This document shows positions 9,003-17,213 of a stretch of 64,000 bases of DNA, in pieces (the first letter of the stretch is position 1; each line of letters begins with the position of its first letter). The position numbers were made by a program, and so were the translations under genes. Location of the stretch: the NCBI GenBank assembly GCA_050248275.1, contig JBFWSR010000001.1, positions 124,001-188,000 on the forward strand, given 5' to 3'. The DNA comes from CAILZL01 sp050248275 (GTDB taxonomy: Bacteria; Pseudomonadota; Gammaproteobacteria; Steroidobacterales; Steroidobacteraceae). The notes below the pieces were generated by a model. The model was not told where the DNA came from, ran no database searches, and worked only from the letters and a program-made list of their open reading frames with translations.

Positions 9003-9209
9003 TCAGGACTCTTCCGCAGACGTGGGGTCAACATCAGCCTCGGCGACACTGCTCGTAGTCGTGGGAGGGGAATTGCTATCAGTCAATATCTCCCAACCGG
9101 GAGTTTCCAGATCATCAAACTGGCCGGAATTCACCGCCCAGAAAAACGCCCATGCCGCCAGCCCGACCAGCACCAGACTCAGGGGGATGAGAATGAAGAC
9201 CACACTCAT
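9003..9209 (-). CDS. ccoS: cbb3 oxidase maturation protein CcoS
   Basis: A 68-residue protein with one N-terminal membrane helix (FILIPLSLVLVGLAAWAFFWAV) followed by the family motif NSGQFDDLETPGW and a short polar tail. CcoS (FixS) is needed in model species to put haem and copper cofactors into CcoN. The 5' end overlaps the ccoI stop by 4 bases, the usual ccoI-ccoS coupling. Confidence 0.95.
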   Translation of the reverse strand: MSVVFILIPLSLVLVGLAAWAFFWAVNSGQFDDLETPGWEILTDSNSPPTTTSSVAEADVDPTSAEES

Positions 9210-11689
9210 GCGTGACTCAACCGGTTGCCGGCAGTGACAGCGCCTGCTTGCCCATGAACGGAATGGTCCGCAGTGCCCGTCAATACCCGGGTGGCATTCA
9301 ACACCACCAGCACCGAGCTGGTGGACATGCCCACCGCCGCCAACCAGGCAGGGATCATACCCAACGCCGCCAGGGGTACGGCGGCCAGGTTATAGACAAC
9401 CGCCCAAATCAGGTTCTGCCGCATGATGAGTTGTGCGCGACGAGCCAGTTGTACGGCCTGCGGCAAGGCTTGCAGACTGTTGCTCATCAGCACGATATCG
9501 GCGCTGGCCTGCGCCAGCGCCGTACCTGAACCCATGGCAATGGAGACTGCAGCGGCGCTGAGCACCGGTGCATCGTTGATGCCATCGCCCACCATTGCCG
9601 CAACCGTGCCGTCACGCTTCAGTGATTGCAGCACCCTGAGCTTGTCGGCAGGAGTTTGTCGTGACCGATACTGGGCAATGCCGCAGTCATTGGCAATCCG
9701 CTGCACCGTGCTGTCGGCATCGCCGCTCAGGATCGAACTGTCCAGACCAAGACCGGCCAATTGCCGGATGCTGGCTTGCGCTTCGGCGCGCAGCGGATCG
9801 CGTAATTCAAAGCGCGCCAGTTCGGTTTGTGCATCACCCAATACGACAACCGCCTCATCGGTATGTGACTCACTGGTATCGCCGCGCAGTTCGGCAACAA
9901 ACGCGGGGGTACCCAAGCGGTAGGTTATGCCGTCAATCACACCGGCAACGCCTGCGCCCGGTATGACACGCAGCTCAGTGGCCTTGAACTGCAATGCCGA
10001 CGATGCATACTCACGAAATGCGCGGGCAATGGGATGATCGGCACCCTGTTCCAGCGCAGCCGCCAATGCATGGCAGTATTCGGTGTTGAACGTGGCAGCG
10101 CAATGCGTACTGGCAATCACGATATGGCCGGTGGTCAGCGTGCCGGTCTTATCGAACACCATCTGCCGCACCTGCGCCAGTTGCTCGATCGCATCGGCGC
10201 ACGTCACCAGCAGGCCGCGCCGCGCCAACGCGGTAGTCGCCGCGGCAATTACCGCAGGCGCGGCCAACGACAGGGCGCAGGGACAGGTCACCACCAGCAC
10301 GGCCAGCACGGCATCGAAAGCACGGCCCGGATCGACGAAGTACCACACGAGACCAACCAGGGCAGTGAAGATCAGCAGCGCATTGAGAAACCGGCGCGCC
10401 ATGCGATCCGCCATCAATGCGATCCGTGGCTTGTCGCCCTGGGCACGCTCCAGCAGGGCAATGACATTGGCCAATACTGTGGCCGTACCCACCGCAGTGA
10501 TTCGTACCCGCAGGAGCGCCTCCCGATTGACCGCACCGGCTAGCACCATATCGCCAGGCTTGCGCGGCACTGGCAGGGACTCACCGGTCAGCATGGATTC
10601 ATCCATGCTGGAGCTGCCAATACTGACGCGACCGTCCGCCGGCACGGCTTCACCGACCCGCACCAGCACTTCGTCGCCAACACGCAGCGCCAGCAGTGGA
10701 ATATCTTCCTGATGTTCCTGACCGGTTGAATCGTGAACCAGACGGTGTGCGAGCCGTGGCTGCAGTCGTGTCAATGCATCGGTAATGTTGCCGGTGCGAT
10801 GTCGCACCGCCATTTCCACGTAGCGGCCCAGGGTCAGGAAAAAAATGAACATGGTGACCGAATCGAAATACACTTCGCCACGTTGCATCAAGGTGTTGAA
10901 CACACTGGCGCCATAAGCCAGCAGCAAGGCCAGCGCCACCGGCACATCCATGCTCACCGCACCATGTCGCACGGATCGCACTGCATTGCTCAGGAACGGC
11001 CAGCCGGCGTAGAACAGCACCGGCGTGGTAATCAACAGACTGATCAGTTGCAGATAATGCACTACATCGGCCTCCATGCGCGTCTGCTCGCGCATGTACA
11101 GCGGCAGCACATACATCATGACCTGCATCATGCCGAGGCCCGCCACACCCAGACGCTTGAGCGCGCCGCGCCGCTCATCCTGCGTCTGCTGCTGGATGTT
11201 CTCGGGATTGAGCGGATGCGGCCGATAACCCAGGCGCGACAGGGTGCGCAACACCGTCACCAGATCGCACTCGCCCGCACGCCACACCACTCTGGCGCGA
11301 GTGGTGGCGGCATTGACGCTGACTTCGGCGATGCCCGGCACTCGTTTCAACATGCGATCTATCAGCCAGGCGCAGGCGGCGCAACGCAGGCCGTCGATCA
11401 ACAGCACGACGGATTGCCGGTCGTTGGTTTCACTACGCACAAACTGGCTGGCCACTTCAACCGGCGCAAATGCCTGCCACTCGTCATGGGTGGTTTCCGG
11501 GGGCTTGAGGGCCGGCTCGCAGCGATAACGGTAATAGTCTTCCAGCCCCACGCCGGCAATCAGCTCGGCGACCGCACGACAACCTTCACAACACATTGCC
11601 GCCCGACGTTGCTGCAACTGCGCATAGATCTGCGTTCCGGGTGGAATGGGCTCACCGCAATGAAAGCAGACCTCGGCAGCAATATTCAC
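9206..11689 (-). CDS. ccoI: Copper-exporting P1B-type ATPase CcoI/FixI
   Basis: An 827-residue heavy-metal ATPase. The N-terminus carries a Cys-rich zinc-ribbon-like region (CFHCGEP at 8-14, CCEGC at 33-37), typical of FixI/CcoI. An HMA metal-binding domain follows with GLRCAACAW (Cys103/Cys106). Transmembrane metal site CPC is at 469-471, the phosphorylation motif DKTGTLT at 513-519, and MVGDGINDAPVL lies near residue 690. The enzyme pumps copper to the periplasm for loading Cu-B of the cbb3 oxidase. Seventeen bases separate it from the short fixH gene upstream, and it overlaps ccoS. Confidence 0.96.
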   Translation of the reverse strand: MNIAAEVCFHCGEPIPPGTQIYAQLQQRRAAMCCEGCRAVAELIAGVGLEDYYRYRCEPALKPPETTHDEWQAFAPVEVASQFVRSETNDRQSVVLLIDGLRCAACAWLIDRMLKRVPGIAEVSVNAATTRARVVWRAGECDLVTVLRTLSRLGYRPHPLNPENIQQQTQDERRGALKRLGVAGLGMMQVMMYVLPLYMREQTRMEADVVHYLQLISLLITTPVLFYAGWPFLSNAVRSVRHGAVSMDVPVALALLLAYGASVFNTLMQRGEVYFDSVTMFIFFLTLGRYVEMAVRHRTGNITDALTRLQPRLAHRLVHDSTGQEHQEDIPLLALRVGDEVLVRVGEAVPADGRVSIGSSSMDESMLTGESLPVPRKPGDMVLAGAVNREALLRVRITAVGTATVLANVIALLERAQGDKPRIALMADRMARRFLNALLIFTALVGLVWYFVDPGRAFDAVLAVLVVTCPCALSLAAPAVIAAATTALARRGLLVTCADAIEQLAQVRQMVFDKTGTLTTGHIVIASTHCAATFNTEYCHALAAALEQGADHPIARAFREYASSALQFKATELRVIPGAGVAGVIDGITYRLGTPAFVAELRGDTSESHTDEAVVVLGDAQTELARFELRDPLRAEAQASIRQLAGLGLDSSILSGDADSTVQRIANDCGIAQYRSRQTPADKLRVLQSLKRDGTVAAMVGDGINDAPVLSAAAVSIAMGSGTALAQASADIVLMSNSLQALPQAVQLARRAQLIMRQNLIWAVVYNLAAVPLAALGMIPAWLAAVGMSTSSVLVVLNATRVLTGTADHSVHGQAGAVTAGNRLSHA

Positions 11690-11705
11690 GATACCTCAGA
11701 CATGC

Positions 11706-11927
11706 CTACTTGAGAGGCGGCGTGACCGAGTTGGTCACATGCACGTGAGTTCCCGATGCATCGTGAATTTCGCTGACCTGCTCCACGGCAATCGGTTGAT
11801 CGGGATGACGCCATACCAGATACACAGTGATGAAACTGGCAATCACCACCAGCACCGGCCCCAGCGCCAGCCAATAGGGAGCGTAACTGCGCGCGGGCTG
11901 CTCGTCTCTTGAAGGAATGGCATTCAT
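11706..11927 (-). CDS. fixH: Short FixH/CcoH-like membrane protein
   Basis: Only 73 residues: a short polar N-terminus, one membrane helix (YWLALGPVLVVIASFITVYLVW), then HPDQPIAVEQVSEIHDAS and a short tail. Position between ccoG and ccoI is where fixH (ccoH) is found in other proteobacteria, and the helix plus following charged strand fits the FixH N-terminus. Usual FixH proteins have about 150 residues with a periplasmic beta domain, which is nearly absent here. No frameshift remnant is evident in the 16 bases downstream. Identification rests mainly on context. Confidence 0.55.
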   Translation of the reverse strand: MNAIPSRDEQPARSYAPYWLALGPVLVVIASFITVYLVWRHPDQPIAVEQVSEIHDASGTHVHVTNSVTPPLK

Positions 11928-11946
11928 GGCGGACTCGCGTTTCTGG

Positions 11947-13362
11947 CTACAGGGGTGAGAAGAATCTGGAAACGCTGCTGACCTTCAGCTTCGGATCATC
12001 GCTGCTGACCAGATTGAAATTGATTGGATGCGGGCCGCCCTTGTCCATCGCCGGCGCAATCACGCTGACAGTCACGGTGACCACTTCACTGGCGCCGGCG
12101 CTGACCGTTGGACCATCGGCCTCCAGTTTGGCCTCAGGCACGCCGGCAATCTGCAACGTGTAAGCATGCGCCTTGCTGTCCTTGTTGATCACACGCAGCG
12201 TATAGACATTCTCGATCAACCCGTCATCGGTTTCGCGGTACATGACATTGCGATCACGCAACACATCCAGCTCCAGCAGACTGCGGTGGGTGACCGCATA
12301 CAGGAAGCCACCGAACAACAGAGTCAGCAAGCTGGCATAAATCACCGTGCGCGGACGGATCACATGCGGCGCATTTCCTTCCAGTGAAGCCTGCGTCGAA
12401 TAACGCACCAGACCGCGCGGGTAGTTCATCTTGTCCATGACGACATCGCAGGCATCGATGCAGGCGGCGCAGGCAATGCATTCGTACTGCAGGCCCTTGC
12501 GGATGTCGATACCGGTGGGACAGGCCTGTACGCACAGGGTGCAGTCGATGCAATCGCCCAGACCTTCCGCCTTGTAATCCAGACCACGGGCACGGGAACC
12601 CCGCGGCTCGCCACGGGCGGCGTCATAACTGATGATCAGGGTGTGCTTGTCGAACATGGCGCTCTGGAAGCGCGCGTAGGGACACATGTACTTGCACACT
12701 TGCTCACGCAGATGACCGGCATTGCCATAAGTTGCCAGGCCATAGAACAACACCCAGAAGGTCTCCCAGGGTCCGGTGGCGAAGCTGCGAATCTCCGCCA
12801 GCAGCGTGTGTATGGGGGTGAAATAACCTACAAAGGTAAAGCCGGTGTACAGGGAGAAGCATACCCACAGCGCCTGCTTGGCGCTCTTGCGCCACAACTT
12901 ATTGAAGCTCCAGGGCGCCTTGTCGAGCTTCATGCGTTGCTGACGATTGCCTTCGGTCAAACGCTCCATCCACACAAAGGCGTCGGTCCAGACGGTTTGC
13001 GGACAGGCATAGCCGCACCACAGGCGCCCCGCCAGCGCCGTAAAGAAAAACAGGGACAGCGCCGCCAGAATCAGCAGCCAGGTCAGGAAGAAAAAGTCCT
13101 GAGGCAGGAAAACCAGACCAAAGATATAAAATTTGCGCGCCGGCAGATCGAACAGCACCGCCTGCCGGCCATCCCATTGCAACCAGGCCAGGCCATAGAA
13201 GATGCCCAGCAAACCGACGGTGGCCAATGTGCGCAGATTGCGGAAGCGGCCCGGCACTTCACGGGGATAGATTTTCTGTTGCGCCACATACAGCGCATCG
13301 GAATTTACCGGCTTTTCAGCCACGTCGGATTTGGGAAGCGTGTCGTTGGTAGTCACAATCAA
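11947..13362 (-). CDS. ccoG: cbb3 oxidase accessory iron-sulfur protein CcoG/FixG (RdxA)
   Basis: A 471-residue membrane ferredoxin. It has helices near residues 45-60, 85-110, 155-180 and 195-215, then a bis-[4Fe-4S] region with CIDCTLCVQACP and CIACAACIDACD (about residues 265-310), another helix near 340-360, and a C-terminal Ig-like FixG domain. NosR-like motif WCGYACPQTVW lies near residue 117. CcoG is thought to reduce copper for cbb3 assembly. The start overlaps the stop of the upstream small membrane protein by 4 bases, so it belongs to the same translational unit. Confidence 0.96.
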   Translation of the reverse strand: MIVTTNDTLPKSDVAEKPVNSDALYVAQQKIYPREVPGRFRNLRTLATVGLLGIFYGLAWLQWDGRQAVLFDLPARKFYIFGLVFLPQDFFFLTWLLILAALSLFFFTALAGRLWCGYACPQTVWTDAFVWMERLTEGNRQQRMKLDKAPWSFNKLWRKSAKQALWVCFSLYTGFTFVGYFTPIHTLLAEIRSFATGPWETFWVLFYGLATYGNAGHLREQVCKYMCPYARFQSAMFDKHTLIISYDAARGEPRGSRARGLDYKAEGLGDCIDCTLCVQACPTGIDIRKGLQYECIACAACIDACDVVMDKMNYPRGLVRYSTQASLEGNAPHVIRPRTVIYASLLTLLFGGFLYAVTHRSLLELDVLRDRNVMYRETDDGLIENVYTLRVINKDSKAHAYTLQIAGVPEAKLEADGPTVSAGASEVVTVTVSVIAPAMDKGGPHPINFNLVSSDDPKLKVSSVSRFFSPL

Positions 13363-13694
13363 CCTTGCCTGTCTTGCGGCCTGTGTTCCGCAAAATGCTC
13401 ATGCGAAGTATCCAGCATGTAGGCGGTCAGACTCGCCGCGCTGGCCGCAATGGCCCAGAAACCGAAGAACCCCAGTGCATAACAGGTCATGACATTGGGC
13501 AACCACCAGGGATCATTGAGCATGCCGGCGAGATCGTTCGGATCGACGAAAGCAAAGAACAGCATGGTGGCCACGCAAGCCACCAGGAACGAACTCCATA
13601 CCACCACGCCCACATCCTCGCGCAGGCGCGACCAATGAACTGTTTCGGGTGTCCGGTCTTCCGGTTCTTCTGTTATCGGATCACTCATGGCCAC
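13359..13694 (-). CDS. Small membrane protein of the cco cluster, function unknown
   Basis: A 111-residue protein with an acidic N-terminus (about 20 residues, many Glu and Pro) and two hydrophobic helices (VVVWSSFLVACVATMLFFAF and MTCYALGFFGFWAIAASAA). I do not recognise a named family. It starts the assembly operon: its stop overlaps ccoG by 4 bases and 146 bases separate it from ccoP upstream. Position suggests a part in oxidase assembly or stability. The ATG at 13688 (third codon, MSDPITEE) may be the true start. Confidence 0.75.
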   Translation of the reverse strand: MAMSDPITEEPEDRTPETVHWSRLREDVGVVVWSSFLVACVATMLFFAFVDPNDLAGMLNDPWWLPNVMTCYALGFFGFWAIAASAASLTAYMLDTSHEHFAEHRPQDRQG

Positions 13695-13840
13695 TCCTCA
13701 TCATCGGCTGTGTATGCAGACGGAATGAATTCCGCCATGTATCTCGGAGAGGCGACCGGAGCAGATACGCCCCGGTCTCTAATTGTCATGATGTTACTAC
13801 GGGTCGGCCGCGCTGGCGCAGCACCATCAAAGCTCTCGTC

Positions 13841-14734
13841 TCATTGCTGATGCGACAGGCTGTACACATAGGCAGCCAGCATGCGCACCTTGGTTTCACC
13901 CAGCAAACCCAGATGCGCGGGCATTTCATTGCTGCGACCATTGGTCACGGTTTCGCGAATCGTTTCGACGGAACTGCCGTATATCCAGGTCTTGTCGGTC
14001 AAGTTGGGCGCACCCAGTGCCTGCATGCCGGTGGCATCAGGACCATGGCACGCAGCGCAGATCGTGGCAAAACGTTCCTTGCCTGCCGCCACCCATTCGC
14101 TCGGCACCTTGCGGCCGCTCAGACTCAGCACATAGGCAGAGACTTCTTCCACACCTTGTTTGCCAAGCACCGCGCCCCACGCCGGCATCACGCCCTTGCG
14201 GCCGTTGCTGATGGTTTCAAGAATGGTTTCGGGGCTGCCGCCCCACAACCAGTCATTGTCGGTCAGGTTGGGGAAACCCTTGGTGCCACGCGCATCCGCG
14301 CCGTGACAAACCGTACAGTTGTTGGCGAAGAGATTCTTGGCCGACGCCATGGCTTCAGCGTTCTTCGACAGGCTTGCCAGATCCTGCTTGGCAATTTCGC
14401 CGTAGCGCGCTTCAAACGATGCCTGGGTACGCGCCTGCTCCTGCGCCAACTGGTTTGCCGATGTCCATGCTTTGCTGCCCGAATAGTTCCCCAGGCCAGG
14501 ATACAAGGCCAGATAAATAAATCCGAAAATGATGGTGACAATGAACAGGATCAACCACCAGCGTGGCATCGGATTGTTGTATTCCTGAATGCCATCCCAG
14601 GTATGGCCGGTGGTATCCGCCTCGCCCGAGCGACGCTTGGCCGTCCACCAGATCAGCCACAGGCAAGCAAGAATGTTAACAATCGTCCCCACGACAACGA
14701 ACAAGGCTGCCGGCGAACTCATCAAGGAACTCAT
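13841..14734 (-). CDS. ccoP: cbb3 oxidase dihaem subunit III
   Basis: A 297-residue membrane-anchored dihaem cytochrome c. The N-terminal part has two hydrophobic segments (LFVVVGTIVNILACLWLIWW and WWLILFIVTIIFGFIYLALY) with the CcoP signature DGIQEYNNPMPRWW between. Two c-type haem sites follow, CTVCH (about residue 145) and CAACH (about residue 230), each with a later Met for axial ligation. CcoP passes electrons from the bc1 complex or soluble cytochromes to CcoO and CcoN. Its start overlaps the ccoQ stop by 4 bases. Confidence 0.97.
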   Translation of the reverse strand: MSSLMSSPAALFVVVGTIVNILACLWLIWWTAKRRSGEADTTGHTWDGIQEYNNPMPRWWLILFIVTIIFGFIYLALYPGLGNYSGSKAWTSANQLAQEQARTQASFEARYGEIAKQDLASLSKNAEAMASAKNLFANNCTVCHGADARGTKGFPNLTDNDWLWGGSPETILETISNGRKGVMPAWGAVLGKQGVEEVSAYVLSLSGRKVPSEWVAAGKERFATICAACHGPDATGMQALGAPNLTDKTWIYGSSVETIRETVTNGRSNEMPAHLGLLGETKVRMLAAYVYSLSHQQ

Positions 14735-14904
14735 GATTGCTTGCTCCCGCTGCCATGCTGATTGCCGGACAGCTCATCTTCTTCCAACGGCAGTCGTGCC
14801 GCATCGTCATAGGCGTGCTTGTTGCGTTTGCTGTACAGCCACACCACCAGCGTGATGAACGACAGCATCAGTATCAACGTGAGAATGCCGCGCACCAGGT
14901 TCAT
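14731..14904 (-). CDS. ccoQ: cbb3 oxidase small subunit IV
   Basis: A 57-residue gene, recognised by reading the frame between ccoO and ccoP. It has one membrane helix (ILTLILMLSFITLVVWLY) followed by SKRNKHAYDDAARLPL, the usual CcoQ pattern. Starts with ATG at 14904, overlapping the ccoO stop by 4 bases, and stops within the ccoP start. CcoQ stabilises the oxidase in other bacteria. Order N-O-Q-P is standard. Confidence 0.93.
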   Translation of the reverse strand: MNLVRGILTLILMLSFITLVVWLYSKRNKHAYDDAARLPLEEDELSGNQHGSGSKQS

Positions 14905-15506
14905 TGCGCATCACCGTGATACTTCAGTCCCTGTAGATAGGTAATCACGGCTTCCTGCTCGGTCTTGCCCTTGACGTCGCTTTCTGCGGCAGCAATCTCG
15001 GCATCGGTATAAGGCGCGCCCAAGGTGCGCAACACGCGCATCTTGCCGGCGGTTTGCGCGCCATCAAGCTTGTTCCTGGCAAGCCAGGGGAAACCCGGCA
15101 TGTTGGACTCCGGCACCACATCGCGCGGATTGTTCAAGTGAATGCGATGCCATTCATCTGAATAACGCCCGCCGACGCGCGCCAAGTCCGGACCGGTGCG
15201 CTTGGAGCCAAACTGAAAAGGATGGTCATACACCGACTCGCCCGCCAGCGAATAATGGCCATAACGGTCGGCATCGCCCTTCAAGGTACGCACCATCTGC
15301 GAGTGGCAGTTGTAACAGCCTTCGCGTACATAGATGTCACGGCCTTCCAGGGCCAGCGCGCTGTATGGCTTGACGCCCGGGGATGCCTTGACCACCGAAC
15401 TCTGAAAGAACAGCGGCACGATTTCCACCAGCCCGCCGATGCTGATCACCAGGGCAATCAGCACGCCCATCAACGCGGCTTTCTTTTCAACTATTTCATG
15501 ACTCAT
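14901..15506 (-). CDS. ccoO: cbb3 oxidase monohaem subunit II
   Basis: A 201-residue membrane-anchored cytochrome c. One N-terminal anchor (MGVLIALVISIGGLVEIVPLFF) precedes a single haem site, CYNCHSQMVR, and the CcoO motif GPDLARVGGRYSDEWH. Downstream NPRDVVPESNMPGFPWL supplies the likely axial Met. It lies 10 bases after ccoN. Length matches the family (about 200-240). Confidence 0.97.
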   Translation of the reverse strand: MSHEIVEKKAALMGVLIALVISIGGLVEIVPLFFQSSVVKASPGVKPYSALALEGRDIYVREGCYNCHSQMVRTLKGDADRYGHYSLAGESVYDHPFQFGSKRTGPDLARVGGRYSDEWHRIHLNNPRDVVPESNMPGFPWLARNKLDGAQTAGKMRVLRTLGAPYTDAEIAAAESDVKGKTEQEAVITYLQGLKYHGDAQ

Positions 15507-15516
15507 GTTCGTTACC

Positions 15517-16992
15517 TCAGACCGCTACTGCTTTGACCGCCACCGCTTCGTTCGCAGTACTGGTCGTGGGTGAACGCAACGTCATGACTACGTTGTAGAC
15601 CATGATCAACATGCCTGTCAGGAACAGCAACCCGCCCAGCAAACGCACGGCGTAGTAGGGGTAAGTGAACTTGAGCGATTCGACAAACGTGTAGGTCAGC
15701 GTGCCGTCGGCGTTGGTGGCGCGCCACATCAACCCCTGCATCACGCCGGCGATCCACATCGAGCTGATGTACAGCACCACGCCAATGGTGGCGATCCAGA
15801 AATGCCAGTCGATCAGCTTGAGGCTCCACATCCGTTCCTTGTAAAACACCTTGGGCAGCAAGGCGTACATGGTGCCGATGGTGATGAAGGCCACCCAGCC
15901 CAGCGCGCCGGAATGCACATGGCCAATGGTCCAGTCGGTGTAGTGCGAAAGCGCATTCACCGTCTTGATGGACATCATCGGTCCTTCAAAGGTGGACATG
16001 CCGTAGAACGACAGGGACACGATCAGGAACTTCAGGATCGGATCGGTACGCAACTTGTGCCACGCACCTGACAGAGTCATGATGCCGTTGATCATGCCGC
16101 CCCAGCTCGGCGCCAGCAGGATCAGCGAGAACACCATGCCCAGCGACTGGGTCCAGTCCGGCAGGCTGGTGTATTGCAGATGGTGCGGACCCGCCCACAT
16201 GTACACGGAGATCAATGCCCAGAAGTGCACGATGGACAGGCGATAGGAGAAGATCGGACGACCTGCCTGCTTGGGCACAAAGTAATACATCATGCCCAGG
16301 AAGCCTGCCGTCAGGAAAAAGCCCACCGCATTGTGGCCATACCACCACTGCACCATCGCATCGACAGTTCCGGCATAGACGATGTAGGACTTGGTCAGCG
16401 ATACCGGAATGGCGAGGTTGTTGAAGATGTGCAGCACTGCGATGGTGATGATGTAGGCCGCAAAAAACCAGTTGGCGACAAAGATGTGCTTGATCTGACG
16501 CTTGGCCAGCGTACCGAAGAACACAATGCCGTAACTTACCCACACTATCGCAATCAGCAGGTCAATCGGCCATTCCAGCTCCGCGTATTCCTTGCCCTGG
16601 GTAATGCCCAGCGGCAAAGTGATGGCGGCCAATACAATGACCAGTTGCCAGCCCCAGAAGGTGAATGCCGCCAGGCCATCCGAAAACAAACGCACATGCG
16701 ACGTACGCTGCACCACGTAATAAGATGCAGCGAACAGACCCGAACCGCCAAAGGCAAAGATCACCGCATTGGTATGCAATGGCCGCAGGCGGCTGAAGGT
16801 CAGCCAGGGAATGTCGAAGTTCAAGGCCGGCCAGAGCAACTGGGCCGCCAGGATGACGCCCACCAGCATGCCGACCACGCCCCAGACCACGGTCATGATG
16901 GTGAACTGACGGACAATCTTGTCGTTGTAGATTGGATTGGCTGGTGCAGCATGGCCGGCCGCGGCGGCTGTACTCGCGGTGTCGTGACTCAT
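15517..16992 (-). CDS. ccoN: cbb3-type cytochrome c oxidase catalytic subunit I
   Basis: A 491-residue, about 12-helix haem-copper oxidase subunit. Visible metal ligands include the low-spin haem His in PLHTNAVIFAFGG (about residue 70), the Cu-B His in WWYGHNAVGFF, the pair GPHHLQYT, and WTIGHVHSGALGW. It reduces oxygen to water with high affinity and pumps protons. It is first in ccoNOQP and so controls the whole set. The 220 bases upstream hold a candidate FNR/Anr-type half-perfect palindrome. Start has a weak GAGTGAG ribosome site. Confidence 0.97.
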   Translation of the reverse strand: MSHDTASTAAAAGHAAPANPIYNDKIVRQFTIMTVVWGVVGMLVGVILAAQLLWPALNFDIPWLTFSRLRPLHTNAVIFAFGGSGLFAASYYVVQRTSHVRLFSDGLAAFTFWGWQLVIVLAAITLPLGITQGKEYAELEWPIDLLIAIVWVSYGIVFFGTLAKRQIKHIFVANWFFAAYIITIAVLHIFNNLAIPVSLTKSYIVYAGTVDAMVQWWYGHNAVGFFLTAGFLGMMYYFVPKQAGRPIFSYRLSIVHFWALISVYMWAGPHHLQYTSLPDWTQSLGMVFSLILLAPSWGGMINGIMTLSGAWHKLRTDPILKFLIVSLSFYGMSTFEGPMMSIKTVNALSHYTDWTIGHVHSGALGWVAFITIGTMYALLPKVFYKERMWSLKLIDWHFWIATIGVVLYISSMWIAGVMQGLMWRATNADGTLTYTFVESLKFTYPYYAVRLLGGLLFLTGMLIMVYNVVMTLRSPTTSTANEAVAVKAVAV

Positions 16993-17028
16993 AATCTCAC
17001 TCGTGCGAAACCGCGAATATTGCGGTCA

Positions 17029-17042
17029 TTGATAAGTATAAA
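17029..17042 (-). promoter_or_regulatory. Candidate FNR/Anr/FixK-type box upstream of ccoN
   Basis: The plus strand reads TTGATAAGTATAAA, matching TTGAT-N4-ATCAA at 9 of 10 defined bases. Such boxes activate ccoNOQP in many proteobacteria. The centre lies only about 43 bases before the ccoN start codon, which is closer than a class II activating site would normally allow, so it could act otherwise or be chance. A short CCGC/GCGG palindrome lies between it and the gene (17011-17025). Confidence 0.35.
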
Positions 17043-17213
17043 GCGTCGGCTTATGCAGCCAAATGAGGATTGGCTATGCCAGCGTAAGTGGAAGTATCCA
17101 TATTCAAAGATACCGGTCAACGCTATCAGCGTTTGATCAAGCATCATGCTGCAATTGCCATGCAGCATTTTTCATGCATTGCCAAACTGAAAAATGCCGT
17201 TAAATATGCCGGG

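Noticed and set aside
17133..17140. TTGATCAA palindrome upstream of ccoN
   Set aside because: The halves have no 4-base spacer, so it is not an FNR box.
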